A stretch of 64,000 nt of DNA from Epinephelus fuscoguttatus (GCF_011397635.1 NC_064770.1:28289603-28353602); one strand, 5' to 3'; shown: positions 23,282 through 37,900, counted from the first letter of the stretch. Numbers and translations: made by a program. The notes: a model not told the origin generated them from the sequence alone.

Positions 23282-23639
23282 GCAAAGAAATAGAATGCAA
23301 ATCCACTTCAAGGAAAGAGAAAGATGACATCACCAAGAACCAACACTGGAGATGTGTACCAGCACTGAAATTATGGCAGGTTTATAAAGCAATATTTAAA
23401 TGCTGTGTCATGTCCTTTTGTTTATTATGTCATATAGATACAGGTAGACGTGTCTGTTCGACCTGAGGTTTGTCAAAGTTGCTCTGTGTTGTTGTTTCTC
23501 ACTGAAGAGTTTGAGCGTCTAGCCTCAATTTATGGCCAGTAATGTGATGCATTTAATAATAAAGACTGGTTTGCAGTGCTTTGCTTTTTAATTTGACAGA
23601 TATGGTATTTTCTCTCCTCAATTTTTGCAACAATCTAGT

Positions 23640-24060
23640 ACAAAACTGGGACTCAGTTGCAGGGAAAAACACAAAACACCAAGAACAGTTTATCAAATCC
23701 AAATCTACCTAGGAGGTCAGGGGTCAAACACATGAAGACAGTCAGCAAAGGCAGAAAAGTCCATTCAGGGAGATCACACAAAAAGCAGAGTCCAAAAATC
23801 CACACAGCGTCAAAAAACAAGGAATCAAACACACTGGGGAGCATGAACACACTAGAGCGACAAGGGCAATGTGGGGAAACACTGGGCTTTAAATACACAA
23901 GGGCTGATTACTTACCACACACAGGTGAGTGGGACAAGACACAGGTGAAACACATGAGGTGATTAAAAAAGGCAGGAAAACTCAGGAAGTAAAAGGAGCA
24001 CTAAACACAATGAAAACAGATTTCAAAATAAAACAGGAAGTGGACACAAACTTGAACATA
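23640..24060. repeat. unclassified interspersed repeat, low confidence
   Basis: The purine-rich run from about 23650 to 24060 (ACACAGGTGAAACACATGAG and AAAATAAAACAGGAAGTGGA words) looks like a dispersed fish repeat, but I cannot define its ends or family. The remainder of 23282-25154 shows no gene. Confidence 0.25.
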
Positions 24061-25154
24061 AACTAGACAGAATGACACAATTTTAAAGTTTGCAACAGGC
24101 TTTTACATGTGTTAGCTGTGAAAACCATCACAGTAGCTTCTCTCCACAGTTAATCTGATGGACTGGTGATAAATGTCTTTCATGGCAGTTGACATTCTTC
24201 AAGTTGCATTACTGCCTCCTTCTGATTTTATCCGACCACTGCTGTCCTAGTCTTTACAGTTTTCTGCAGTCCTGTAACTTTCAGAAACATAAATATCATC
24301 TTTCTCCTCTCCACCGTGTCTTTCTTCCTCATATTTCCTGCAAGAAATAAGAATATGCTCCACTGACTCCTTTACACTGACTACAGTAACCCGTTGGATG
24401 TTTCCCTGATACAAAAAGTGTGCTTATAAATACTTGCTCCTTCCTGCTGTCTCCCCTCCCATTACTCTCTCCTACTCTGTAAACAATGTTAACAGAAGTT
24501 CTTTTAAGTTTGATTTCAGTATGATGATTTGTTACTGTACAAATAACTTCAGGAACACTCCTCCTTCTTTAATCAGCAGTCTGAAGACATTCAGTCTTCT
24601 CACAAAGATAACTGTAGTTTACATCTGAAATTGTTTCCACACATCTATTCTAGGAGCTGCAGAATGTGACACCTACTCATCCTATACGGGACACTATGGG
24701 GTGTCAAAACACTGGGTACATTTCAGTAAACAACTGGGAAAACTCCAAGGCAACAGAGGTTTATTATGCACTGAAAACAATTAAACTTACAATAGACAGA
24801 GCCCTTAAGATATACAGATGAAAATACTGTGAATATGTCATGCAAGAATAACGGCAAAGTAGGGAGTGATTCAGACCCGGAGCACACACCTGAGTATCCA
24901 CCACGTCACGTGTGTTTATGAGGACACAAAGTGTGCAGGGCAGAGTTAAAAACAACAGCAACTAACAAGCAATGAGTTTATGTGCATAATCACGCACATA
25001 CATCTCTGGATGTCAGCAAGACTTTCATATTAACAAAAAAAATGTATTGAATGAGAAAAACAATTGAAATAATAAAGAAAAAATGTTGAAAATCAAACAT
25101 ATCAGAAAACGACACAATGAACAGTAGTCAGCCCAGTCGCCAGAAGAAAATGTC

Positions 25155-25713
25155 TGCATTGTATGTTTCTGCAAACCATGAATACATTATACGTGTTACA
25201 TATCATATCAATGTTTCTAAAGTGACACAGTTCTGATCAAATGTATATTAGCTGACGTCATCCCTGGTAGGTGGAGCAGATAGTGGATGCCATGACACCT
25301 AGGCGAAATGGATGCCAACCTGCTGACTGACTACTGTTCAAGACCAACAAACTTCTGCAGTGGCAATAGACCTTTTTCACAGCAGACGTTTTGACTTGTC
25401 ACAGTAGGAAAAGCACAGGGGAAATTGATAACATTAACAGTGGCTCAGTTCCATTAAGTGTCCTAGTAAGCCGTTGAACATGTATGTACAGCATGTCAAA
25501 ATGTCTGCAGTGAAAAAAGTCTATCGTGGCACCAAAACTGTGCATTTTAAAACCAAAACATGATCTTTTCCAAACCGTAACCAAGCATCTTTTGTGCCGA
25601 AACATAACCACAGCATTACTGAAACATGAAGAAACGTAAAGTTTCGATATATCCGCTACAAAATAATGTGCAAATGTTACATATCTGTGGTTTGCAGAGG
25701 TGTACTATGCCAA
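25155..25713. mobile_element. MITE, second member of the TTGGCATTG family
   Basis: Left end TGCATTGTATGTTTCTGCAA and right end (TTGGCATAGTACACCTCTGC on the minus strand) match the element at 2559-3073, including the internal CACAGATATGT. It lies between the D8C-only unit and the 3' end of copy B. The edges are within a few bases. Confidence 0.5.
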
Positions 25714-25927
25714 CAATTATTCTGGCTAATGGATTTAACACAGTAGCAGTAAACACACCCTCACGTACATATACATTTGATGACTTGTCATTCCCAGCCG
25801 CAATAAAAATGACAACAAAAAATAACATGTAATGACTAATGGTTCAAAGTGGACACAGTCTGCATCTCTCCTCTCTGTCTTCCGTCTCTCTTTTGTCATC
25901 AGCATTCCATCACCTTCAGCCTGTCTT

Positions 25928-28900
25928 CTACTCAGCCTTGTCCAAGTCCTCAGAGACTGATGGTGCATCTTTCTGTTTGAATACAGCAGATATGCAAAAT
26001 TACACAGATCATAATTCCAGCAAGGCATTTGAAAGAAAATGTTTGATCAGTGAAACACATAGCAGGCATGCCTAGGATCACCCAGGATGTTGGTTTGGGT
26101 TGTTTTGGCTGTTTGGCAGACTGTTTGTGTCTTTGTAGTCTTAATAGCCATATAAAGGCTACAAAGACACCTCGATAAGAAAAGAGATATACAGAAATAA
26201 ATACAAGCATTTCACAGTTATTAAAGTGGTTCCTCGTACTATGCATTGTTGCTTTGGTGTTTAAACTAACTCACCACAGTTCCTCCTTCACTGTGCTTAT
26301 TGAAAGAACAGGTCAGCCATTTCACGTATTCCTCTCTAACCTAGAGAGTACAATGAAAGACTCACTTTAGATTTTATGTATTAATGTAACTAAACAGAAG
26401 GACAGCTGTGTGTGTGTAATTGCTGACATTGTTAGTAGTAGTGCAGAGAGAGTTATCTGTGTAAAATGTGTACCTCCTTGTTGAGCAGACAGTGGACGAT
26501 GAAGAGGAAAGTTCCCTGCTGGGAGTTAAGAATTATAAAGAGGACCTGGAAGAAAAGGTTTGACTGGTACAGGCCCAGGATCCAGGTGCAGCCCAGTATG
26601 ACAAACTGGGCCACTATCTTGAACAAAATCAATCTGTAAACAATGAGAATTTAATGAGTTTTAATTTCAAGAATGTATGACTCTTTAAAGGTCCAGTGTG
26701 TAAGACTTAAGGGGATTTAGTGGCATCTAGTGGTGAGGATTGCAGATTGCAACCAGTTGTAACTTCTCCTGCTTAGAATTCCTTCAGTTTTCATCATTCA
26801 GGAGGTTTTTACTGGGAGCAGAATTATCCGCAGAGGTCTCTTCATCTGCAAAATGATAGGATCCAGTGACTTAGACCATTAAAAACACTGAATAAACCAG
26901 TTTCACTTTACAAATCAGTGTTTTTCCAATGCTGTTTGGCATGTTGGAGACGGGCCGCTAACCTAGTACCAGGAGTAGAATTATCCACTGAGGACTTTTC
27001 CTCTAGAGCTTAGAGCAGGCCCAAAAAATCCAGCCCGACCCCACCCGAACCCGTGCATGTTCTGTCCGAGCCTGACCCGGCCCGTCCCTTTAACTGTAAT
27101 TATGAGCCCGCGCCCGGTTTAAACCCAACATTTTTTTCAGGATACGAACGTGGACATTGAAGGCTGACTCTCGTCTTTCTTTCCATGGCGAGCCTTCATC
27201 ATGTGCCTCTTAAGTGTCGAGGTCCCCTTCTTTTTGCTATCATATAGGCTACTAGCATTGTGCTGCACTTGGTACACTCGACGAAGCCGAAACACACGTT
27301 GTCACCACCGACAAATTACATGTGCGCGGCCAGTGGGGCCGGGTTCGGGCTCGGGCAGAGATTCTAAGCTCTATTTTCCTCTCCAAAACAAATGGACCCA
27401 GTGATTTAAACCGGTGAAAGCACTGATTAATGTTTTATATTTAAAAAATCTGACACAAAAATGCGAAAATGCCAATGGCCCAATCTATAGCCAGTATTTG
27501 GTTTGTCTGTTGCAAGCTATTGTAGGTATGGCGGTGCAACATGGCGATCTCTGTAAATGAGGACACACTTCATATGTAGATATAAGTGTCTCATTTTAAG
27601 ATAAGACAACATAATGATTCTTACTTTCAGGTGTTTAAACACTAAAGAAAACATAGTTATTATCTTACATTTCTGTCAATATATACCACTAAATCCTGCA
27701 CACTGGACCTTAAAGAGAGATGGACACTATGTACATTTTTAAACACTTTGTGATATACATTTTGTCAGCTTAGAAAGGGTGAGCATAATTAGTGTAGTCT
27801 GTATAAATTTAAGAAAGAATATCAAATTGGCTATCTGCATAAGTCTATCAAATGCGATCAGATCGACACCACGTAGAGTCTGTGATATATTGTTACACTG
27901 TATGTACACTATGTATGAATAGTCACATTAAACTTTCAGAATTTTCAGAAAATTACTGATTTTATTTCATTTTCATGCAAAGATAACCTTTATCACTCGT
28001 ACCTGGTGTCTCTGGATTGAGAAATATCACTTTTCATGTTGGCCAGGGTGGGTCTCAGACTCCATAGAGTAGCACAGAACAATATCCAATTCAGCTGAAG
28101 GAAAGAAAGACACAGAGGCTGAGCTGCAGAAGAACATATAACCTCCATAGAAACCTTAAATACTGCTAGTAATGTGCCATTTTGAAGAATATGTAGCAGT
28201 GCTGTCTACTATGAATTCTGTTTGTATGTTACTAAATAACATAATTGCTGTAGTCACTACGAGTGGATAGTGTCTTGCAAGATTGCCTATTTTGGCGGAA
28301 AACAACTGAAATATGCTTTCAGTGCTGATGTGTTCAGTGTCATTTTTGCAAACTGCCAGATACATTCATGAGCCAAATTTCCTCATGATGTTAATAGAAA
28401 ATATAATATGTGGATGATAATAGAACACGCATTATGTCTCCCTGAAAACATATCTGCTGTTTATAATTAGGTGTGTATAAACCTGGGTTGCCTGTAACAG
28501 ATGTATAACAAAGACAGTAATGTGTCTTCAAGAGAATTTCTTTGATTTGAGTTGAGGCCAATGGTGAAGAAACACAGGAGGAGAACCAATAATGGGACAT
28601 GGCCTGTAAATGTCTGTAAACATTCAAGCAGAAGATAAACTTGTCTTTGCTGTAAATCCAGCAGGACATTGAGTAAGCTTCTTGACTCACCTTTAACATG
28701 GCCAGGAATAATATTTTGTCAAAAATTAGTTAAAGTGCATGTTAGCTTGATTTTCAATTAGCTAAAAATGGTGCCCGACAAATTAAATTGGAGAATTAAC
28801 CTGACTGAGCTGATTCATTTTTTGTTAAAATAGATGTGATGTATCTGCTAATGTGCAATATACTCACAGCAAGGATAGCAATCACAGGGCCTGTTAAAGC

Positions 28901-31900
28901 CCAGTTGAAATGGCGCTGTCTCGAGAGCCAGCACCTGTAGCAGAATCAAACACTTTCAACCTGGATGCACATCAGACATACAGGAGAATATGACTGAGTG
29001 TATTACTGTTTATCTTACTCACACCTCTGCCTCAGTAGCACCATATCCATCAGAATATACCAGTGCAGAAACACCCACAATCACAAATGGAACGCCGTAG
29101 CCAATCAGGTAAAGAACTAGCCTGGGGAGGCCATCTCTGTGGATGACCTGCACCTTAGTGAGCCTCCGGACCAACAGGTGGAGCTGAAACGCCTCCAGCA
29201 GCATCCACACAAAGCCTGCTATAACTAAGAAGTGGAGAAGCCCCGCCATGACGGTGCAGGCTAGCTGTGGAGACAGAAGAAGTACAATATTGTAACCCTA
29301 GTTCTATTGGAACAGGCATGGCCCTCTCCTGGAGACTATGGGTTAAACTCTCCTTCAAGGACATGCCTACCTGAAGAAGTGCAGACCAAACAGTATATAA
29401 CGACACACCATTTTCCGCTATTCTAAACCCTCTTCAGCAAGACGCATAGAAGTGGCAGGGCCCCTGAGGTGAGGGCTCCGCCTGTGCTAATAGAACTAGG
29501 GTTATAATAACGTAACCCATGCTTGTGATTGGAAGAAAGTATCACCCATAGAGTCCAGTACGGGGTGGAGCCTGTGTGCGATAGAACTCGAACATTAAAT
29601 GCTTCTGATAACTCAGCAAAGAGTGGTTCAGTTGGGTCACATTTAATCCATGTGTGACAGATCCAGTTTAGTATTTAAGTCTAAAGCAAAAACAAAAACA
29701 ACTCCATCTTTGATTACTGTACCTCTTGTTCAACATATTCATCGTTCCACAGCAGCAGCAGATGGGAGAAGAAGAGGCTGAGGCAGAGGTGAAGACGGGC
29801 TGTGTTGTTGATCTTGGGGTTCCAGCTACACAGGAGGAAGGTGAAGATGGCCAAACCAAAGAAGAATAGTCCAACAATCACACACATTCGGTTTAGCCAC
29901 TCCAGGAAGGGATCCTCTGGTGGAGGCTGAGAAGATACAACACACAGGCAAACACATACTGTCATCAATCTGACCTTGTGTGTGGGAACTTGTTTTAGCA
30001 AATGCACATTCGCATATGATACCTCTCCAATCTGCATGATGAGGGCGAATGTGGATAGATGGGAGCAGCTGCACACTGTGTAGTTTTCATTGGTGTACGC
30101 AACCCAGCAGCCCTCCACCGACCAGCGCATTGTCCTCCTCTTTTCTGTTCCTGTTTCACTTTCTTCTCCAATTCCTGCCTCCTCTGTTTTGTCCTCCCAA
30201 TACACACAGGTCACCAAACCAGACTCAGGTACCGTCTGATGAAAGCAGAGCAACAAAGATTTTTTTTAGATATGTTGAAAAACAGCAAGCTGTATGTTTT
30301 TTTTAAAGATATGTTTTTGGGCATTTTTGCCTTTAATGGACAGGATAGCCAAGCATGAAAGGGGGAGAGAGAGGGGGATGACTCGCAGCAAAGGGCCACA
30401 GGCCGGACCCGAACCTGGGCCGCCGCGGCAACGGCCCCGCACACGGGGCGCCCGCTCCACCACCAAGCCACCCAGCAAGCTGTATGTTATCTTAAAAGGT
30501 AGATGTAGAGATAACTTGAACAGCACCTTCTTGTGATGGATGGTAAAGTTGACGGGCTCGGTGAGGTTGGTGTGGTTCATCGAGGGTAAGACTGCAGTGA
30601 TAACATCCGAGTACATCTCTGTCTGGTTTTCTGTTTCAAAGTATTGATGACTAAGAAGACTCTCCATCCCAGTTAGTGTCAAGAAGACAGCTGCTGCAGA
30701 ACCTGGAAATGTCCACAGAGTGCAGGTGATCAGTGCTTTTAAACACACTGCCTGTTTTTGTATATTTAAAGTATGTGAAAGGAACACTTCACCCTGTAGT
30801 GTTATTTATCAATCTAGATTTTTTTGGTGTAAGTTGCCAAGTGTTGGAGATACCAGCTATAGACAAGTCTGCCTTCACTCAAATAAAGTAGAACCAGATA
30901 GCACTTGGTTTGTGGTGCTGAAAGTGCCAAAAAATACATTTGAAAAACTCAACAGCAATGTCTCTTTCCAGAAATCATGACCAAGATAATCCTCAGATGT
31001 CGCTGTGAGCGGTTCCATGTAGGAACTACTTTCTGTACACCAAGCTACAACCACCACAAGTGTATCACTGTGCAGAAGCTAGATAATGTTACAGCTCAGC
31101 CAAGGAGGACGACGAGTGTATATCTTGCACTGTCACAAGAACGAGTCCCTCAGCCATGAGTGTGCATCTTCTGCATAGTGATACAATTGGCAAGTGTAGT
31201 TTGGTTGACAGAAAATAGTTCCTACATGTAAATACAAATGCTAAAGTGGCCAAAAGGAGTCTCCTCCATGGGGTGGCTGAGCTCAGCCTTAGAGATAGAG
31301 TAAGGAGCCCGGACATCCGGAGGGAGCTCGGACTAGAGCTGCTGCTCCTTCACATCGAAAAGGGTCAGTTGAGATAGTTCGGGCATCTGATCAGGATGCC
31401 TCCTGGGTGCCTTCCGTTAAAAGTGTTCCCGGCACGTCCCACTGGTAGGAGGCCCCGGGGCAGACTCAGAACATACTGGAGGAATTACATATCTCATCTA
31501 GTCTAATTCCATTACATTCGAGAGAAGGCAGACATCTCTACGGCAGATATCGCCAACACTCGGTGACTCACACCAAAACAAACCCCACTGATAAATGGCA
31601 GTACAGATAAGATGGATAATATGCATGGTTTAATTTTGGGTGAACTATTTCTTTAACCCTGTGCATTTGTTGCACGTGCAGATGCAAAATTACAAGGTAT
31701 GATTCCTTTCAAACATATATATGTACAGAAGTTTGGAAATGCCATCTTATTTTCACTTTGAGCTTTTTCTCACCATTGTTATTTTTGGCCAAACTGTTCA
31801 GGTTGATCTCCATGGTGTTTCCATTGGCTGACAGAGAAGAGCTCTCTGCGCTGTCACTTCCAGGTCCGATAGTTTCGAGACTTAGATCTAACACACAGGT

Positions 31901-34900
31901 TGGCATTACAACAGCCTAATTTCATATCCGCCATGTAAACATACAGTGAACTAAGATGAACATGTCTTACCCACTGTTGGACTCTTGACAGTTCTCTTGG
32001 TGTTGTTCCAACCTGGCTCTACTATTGCAGATGCTAAACGGTCTGAGATGCCCAGGATCACACTGCCTACTTCCCCGTCTCCTTCGCTACTCACCTTGCT
32101 TGACCTGACACGCGGTCCAACGCCTGACACTTCCTACGAGAATTAAGATATCTCAGTAATTGACCTGCCTGATGATTAAAGCACTGAAGACTGCACAGTT
32201 AAAGTGACATCAGGTATTTATGGAACAGCAGGTACCATAGATGCTGAGAAGCTGTTGGTCACAGTCTGTAGAGAAAGCACAAGAAAGAGAGCAAGGGAGA
32301 GATTTATGTAAATGCAGTTGCAGTGTCATCCACACACAATGTGCATCAGACTTAAACTGAATTTTAATCAATTTCCAGTTTATGTAGAATTACCTCTGCA
32401 CACGTTGAAACATTACTGTAACTTAGTACTTAGTACAGAATTCCTCATTTTAAAGGGACAGTTCAAAATAAAAAAATAAATATTTTTCCTATTGCGTGCA
32501 GTTCTTTCTTTCAATCTAAATTGTTCTGGTGTGAGTCGCAGAGTGTTGGAAGTATCAGTTATCGCTGTCTGCCTTCTCTTGAGACATACATCTCTCTGAA
32601 AATGGATGGATGGATGTAACTGCTAATGACAAGGTCTGTGGATTATCTTGGGTAACCGCATCATGATTTCTGAAAAGAGACATTGCTGTTGAGTTTTTCA
32701 AATGTAATTTTTTGGCGCTTTGAGCACCACAAGGCGAGTGCCATCTGGTTCTATTAGATTTGAGAGAAGGCAGCCATCTGGACAGCTCCAACATTCGATT
32801 ACTGCCACCAAAACATTCAAGATTGATAAATAGCACCACAGGTAAACGTAAAAAAATATGTATTTTAGATTTTAAGGTGATCTGTCTTTTCAGAAATCCA
32901 ATTAAAATTGAAAGACTGTGCAGTGATAGTCCCCTTTTCAGCTATTTTGACCACATCTACATAGACTGTATTCATTTAAGAGTCAAATAAATAGTGATAT
33001 TCTAAATATCTGATTTTAGGGCTGCTAAAATAACCTTCTGTGTGGATCATTATTGCAGCGAATGATCTGGAATTAAATCAATTTAAGCTTTGTAGGAGAG
33101 TGCGCATCACTCTTTGCGTTCTACTCACTGGTACTGGTAAGATCATGCCTTCATTGTCTTTCAGTTGTTGGTCCATGTTGCCAAGGAAAGCTCTTTCTTT
33201 TGTCTGTCCCTGCAGCAAATACACAAACATAGCTTCAACTTTAATGTTGTATGCTTAGATGCAGTTTGCAGTGTATAGTATTTAAACATTGGCCTGTTTT
33301 GGCAAAAGAGAGTAATGTTTGTGCAGCATGAAATATCGCAACATTTTCACATTCTGTATGTGGCACAGGCTAGCTGTATACCAGTGGCGGCTGCTGGTCT
33401 TTCAAACAGGGGAAGCTCACTTTAAGTTTACATCATAAAATGTGTCATATTGTAGAGAGGCAGTAACTTATAAAAGGAACATTTAATTGAAGCCATTTTT
33501 CAACCACACTCCATAGAAGCACAGCAAAACACACCTCAACGATTTTCAGACGGGTTTACAAACGGTGAAATTGAGCTATATAGCTTATGGAAATAAGGAA
33601 CTCCGGATGGCACTCTGTCAGAAGACTCCACTCGCAAATATCTGCTTAGGACTGAGCTCGAAATGCGAAGCGCTGTCAATCACTAAGGGGTTCAGCCTTT
33701 TAGACAATTACTCCAATCATCATGCAGACACCAAGCGTCCTCTCCCGCCTACCACTCCATTAGGTCCCAGGGAAGCTGAGCCTCCCTGGAAGTGACAAAT
33801 TTGTCGCATTTATCCAGCGCTGTCTCATAGGAATGCTTGGAGGCTCTGCGTCCACTGTGCTGACACGAGAATGTATGACAGGGAGGTCGCATTTGAAAAC
33901 TGGTGATAAAGTCATGATGTTAAATACATCCTAGCGCATGCTTAATGCAGTGTAAATTCTTATTTTAATGTAAAGTCAGTAGTGCATATTTGACCAATTC
34001 TTCTATGAAATTTTAGGGGAAGTTCAGCCTCCCTTGTTATCTCAGAGCAATCGCCCCTGCTGTATACCCTTCTAAAATCACTGTTACATATTTAATGGGG
34101 AAAACACAAAGGTACCACTATTAACAAGTAACAGGTGTCAGGCTAACGAACTTCTTTAGTAGGTAACTTGGATGTTCACAAGATGAAGCAGCAAAACCTA
34201 AGCAAAACCACACGTTTGTTCTTTCCTTAACGGTGCCTATTTGCTGGTGATATTTACCTCTGGGGGTTGAATCTCGTCTAAAATGTCCTGAAGACCTGAT
34301 GAGTCAATGTAGAAGAAAAGAGCACAGTCACTGAACACATCAGGATATGGCACTGTGCTGTAGACACTGTAACAAATTGCATCCCAAGCTCACTTTGACA
34401 AAACGAGACCCCTAATATCCACAGGATTCCAGTTGAAGGGTAGAATCCATCAGGACAAGAACAATAGAAGGTCCCCGGTTCATTAGTGCACACTGTTTGT
34501 TTACCACATATACCAGGTGTCTCACTGCACTCGTCTATATCTGTAGAGGAGAGACAGAGGCGCAGTTAAACACATTATAGTAAAACACATGATAGTCGCA
34601 CTAATAGTGAACATGTGCACACACCTGTGCATGGGTTAGCAACGCTGGCTATCACGTTTGGGTTGTTCAGCCGATAACCAGGGAAGCAGGTGCAGATGTA
34701 AGAGCCGATTGAGTTTGTGCAGTTAGCATCAGGACCACAGATGGCGGCATTTTCAACACACTCATCAACATCTGCCAAAAACATGACACACAAATGAAAG
34801 AGTTGCAGCTGAGTAGCAGTTTTCCATCTGATCCTAGATGCTGAAATCATCTGGAACCGGAAAAATAATCAATTTAAATACCAATACAGATGTTTTCCTC

Positions 34901-37900
34901 GCTGGGCTCCTGGTCTGGTAGAGTTGGCGCGTACCCCAGTTGACATGCACAGGTGTGTGCTCCAGGTGTGTTGGTGCAGTCAGAGTCAGGCCCACAGACG
35001 GTGGAATTGAAACACTCGTCGATATCTGAGAAAGGAACAGTTAATGCAGGTGGCATGATGGTTTTAAAAATACAAGAATAAATGTGAAAAGGAAATTTTA
35101 GTCCAACTGTAGTTCTCCCTGTTTCCCCTGTGTCTCCTCCTCCCTTGTGTGTGTGTTGTGGGCGCGGCACCGTCATCAGGCACCTGTTGGACCTCAACAG
35201 CTACGTGCAATGGCCTCATCCACCCCCAGCTTAAGACGCCAGCTCTCCAGGCATGCACTGCCAGCTATGTGGTGCACTTGCGGCCGCTCAGTATACTGTG
35301 TGTTATTGAGAGATTTCAGTGTTTTTCCCTTGTGCATCTTAATCTAACATCTCTTCTCCTGTGCTGACATCTCCACAACCAGCCACTTACAAACACCGCT
35401 GCTGCTCATTCCTCCACGCGCCCACCCAGCTCATCTGCCTGCCTGATTTATTGCCCTCTCCAGTAAATCCAATAAATCTTCTTACTTTGTGCAACTACCT
35501 GTGGTGCCAGTGTCTGTGTTTGGGTCCAAAAACAACTGCCTTAACAGTTTATATTTGTATTCCAGTTACCTGGTGATAGTTTTTTTGCGTAGCATCCAAG
35601 CAATGCCTGAAACAACTTGCTATTTACTTGTTTTACAGATGATATTAGAGTTTTGACAAAACTTTTTGGCAGCATAATATTTAGAATTACATCTGGTAAT
35701 AGTGGTCATAAAGAACTTCATGCAGTCAAATCATGCAGTGATTTGTAACATGACTGTAAACAGACCTTGGCAAACAGAAGTTGCTTCAGGCACAAGGTGG
35801 TAGCCGTCATGGCATTCACACTTATAACTTCCTGGATTGTTGTGACAGGTCCCATCATCTCCACAGACATTTTCAAGACACTCGTCAATATCTACAAAGG
35901 AAAAGGAAAGATCATTGCAGCTCAGGATTGACAGTGAGACAGCGTATTCTTTAAAAATGGTACCTATGCATTGGTTGGAGCCTCCAGGTGGTAATGCTGG
36001 ATCTGTTGCATTGAATCCATCCAGACAGGTACAGAAGTGTGATCCAATGGTGTTGTTACATTTGGAGTCAGGACCACAAATTTCTGCATTTTTCTGGCAC
36101 TCATCGATGTCTGACAAGAGATGTTAAAGACAGGAGTTAAAGGTCTAGTGTGTATGATTTAATGGCACCCAGTGTTGAAATTGCAGAACTGAAGTCATGT
36201 TTACACAAAAACGATCAGGTGAAAACGGAATCATTTCTCATTTTCGTTTTGAAAAAAGTTCCACGTTCAGACGACTACATTTTGCACATGTGCACACAGA
36301 TCCGCAAAAATGACCAAAAACGTTGTAGTTTACATGCCAGGCCAGTAGTTGGCGGAGTGACTTTGTAATGAAAACAACACGCGCCTGCGCACATGTGCTT
36401 CCTTTTACAGAGCGGTGATGTATAAACAAACAAAATGGCAACTGCATGAACGTTTGTCTTGACGGGCGATGAGGTGGAATTGCTACAGGAAATCTACGCT
36501 TTGCTGGAGAAGCGTTGATAAATTCAATAGGGTGAGCAGAACAAACAGAGTTCGGGAGTCCGCCATTGTTGTTGTGATGGTAGACTTTCTCGCACATTCC
36601 TAGTGACTGGAACCGTAACGTGCATGTGTGAAAAGCGGTAAGTTTACATGACAACAGAGACGGTGCTTTTTCCAAGGCACCCAAAATGCCGCTGTTGTGT
36701 AAACAATCAGCCAAAACACGACTAAAGTTACCGTTTTCGGTTGAAATCATTGTCGTATAAACAGGACCTAAAACTTCTCCTGCGTGCCAAGCATGCAAGA
36801 AAACTACAGTGGCTGACACGAAAATGCAAATGGCACCTATCTAGAGCTAGTGTTTGATTTGTCTGTTCTGAGCTACTGTAGAACAACATGGCGGACACTG
36901 TGGGAGAAGACTCGCTCCATATGTAGCATAAGATGTATAAGGTGAACTGGATGCAACGTTGGAGGTGTGGCCCCATGCGTTCCCCTGAAAGTTGCTCAGT
37001 GGCACATGAAGCTTAAAAAATATCTTGATTTCTGTGGTATGAAATCACCTAGATCTTCTGCATCATGGGACCCATAGAGCAAGCGCACTAGAGACTTATG
37101 GTGACCGAGCAGATAAATTTGGGTTTAGCCCTCTGCTAACTTGAATGGGAATAAGATGGTTTAAATCTTGCGGCTCTCCTAGACTTTCCAGATGTTATCG
37201 GCCCCTATATCCTAAAATAAAGAAAATTATACAGTCATTATAAATGCTGTTGTTATTTCCCATGGTTCAGATGGAATACATGTCCTTACTTACCAACACA
37301 ACCATATGAATCTGGAGTGGGTAGGTGATCTGAGGGGATTTCATACCCAGAGACACATGTGCAGCCTCCATTACTCGAGCACTCAGCAAGTGGTCCACAG
37401 GAGTCTGGTTCACACGTATGATGATCTAAACACACACACACACACACACACACACGTACACAAACACAAATAGTATTCGTGGTAAAAAGATAAAAGTATT
37501 GGTCTCCTTAGTTGCAGTTTGAAGGACATGTCTACATGTCTACATTAAAATATAATGCAAAGGATGACAGTGATGGGTCATTACTTACAGGTTGCATAAA
37601 CCAAATAGGGGTATGGGTGACCTGCTGGTTTGTGAATGTAGAATCCTCCAGGACAGAGGACCACGCTGAGTGAAATAGAATAAGCACTACACCCTGCAAC
37701 ATCACCATATGCAGTCCCTGTTGTTGGAGTTTCAGATTCAGTTGTTGGATATGAAAATGAAACACGAATGGAGTAGTGAGAACCAGCAAGGGGGCCTGAA
37801 TGGCATTGTGAAGTGACTCTGTCTCCTCCAATCCCTGTGAAGCGCCACCACTTCCCAACAAAATGTCCATCGTTCTTCGGGAAGCCGGGAAAGGAAGACG

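Noticed and set aside
30299-30472. Possible functional tRNA gene
   Set aside because: A- and B-box-like motifs are present, but the body does not form a cloverleaf and is flanked by a 16-bp target duplication, so it is a SINE.
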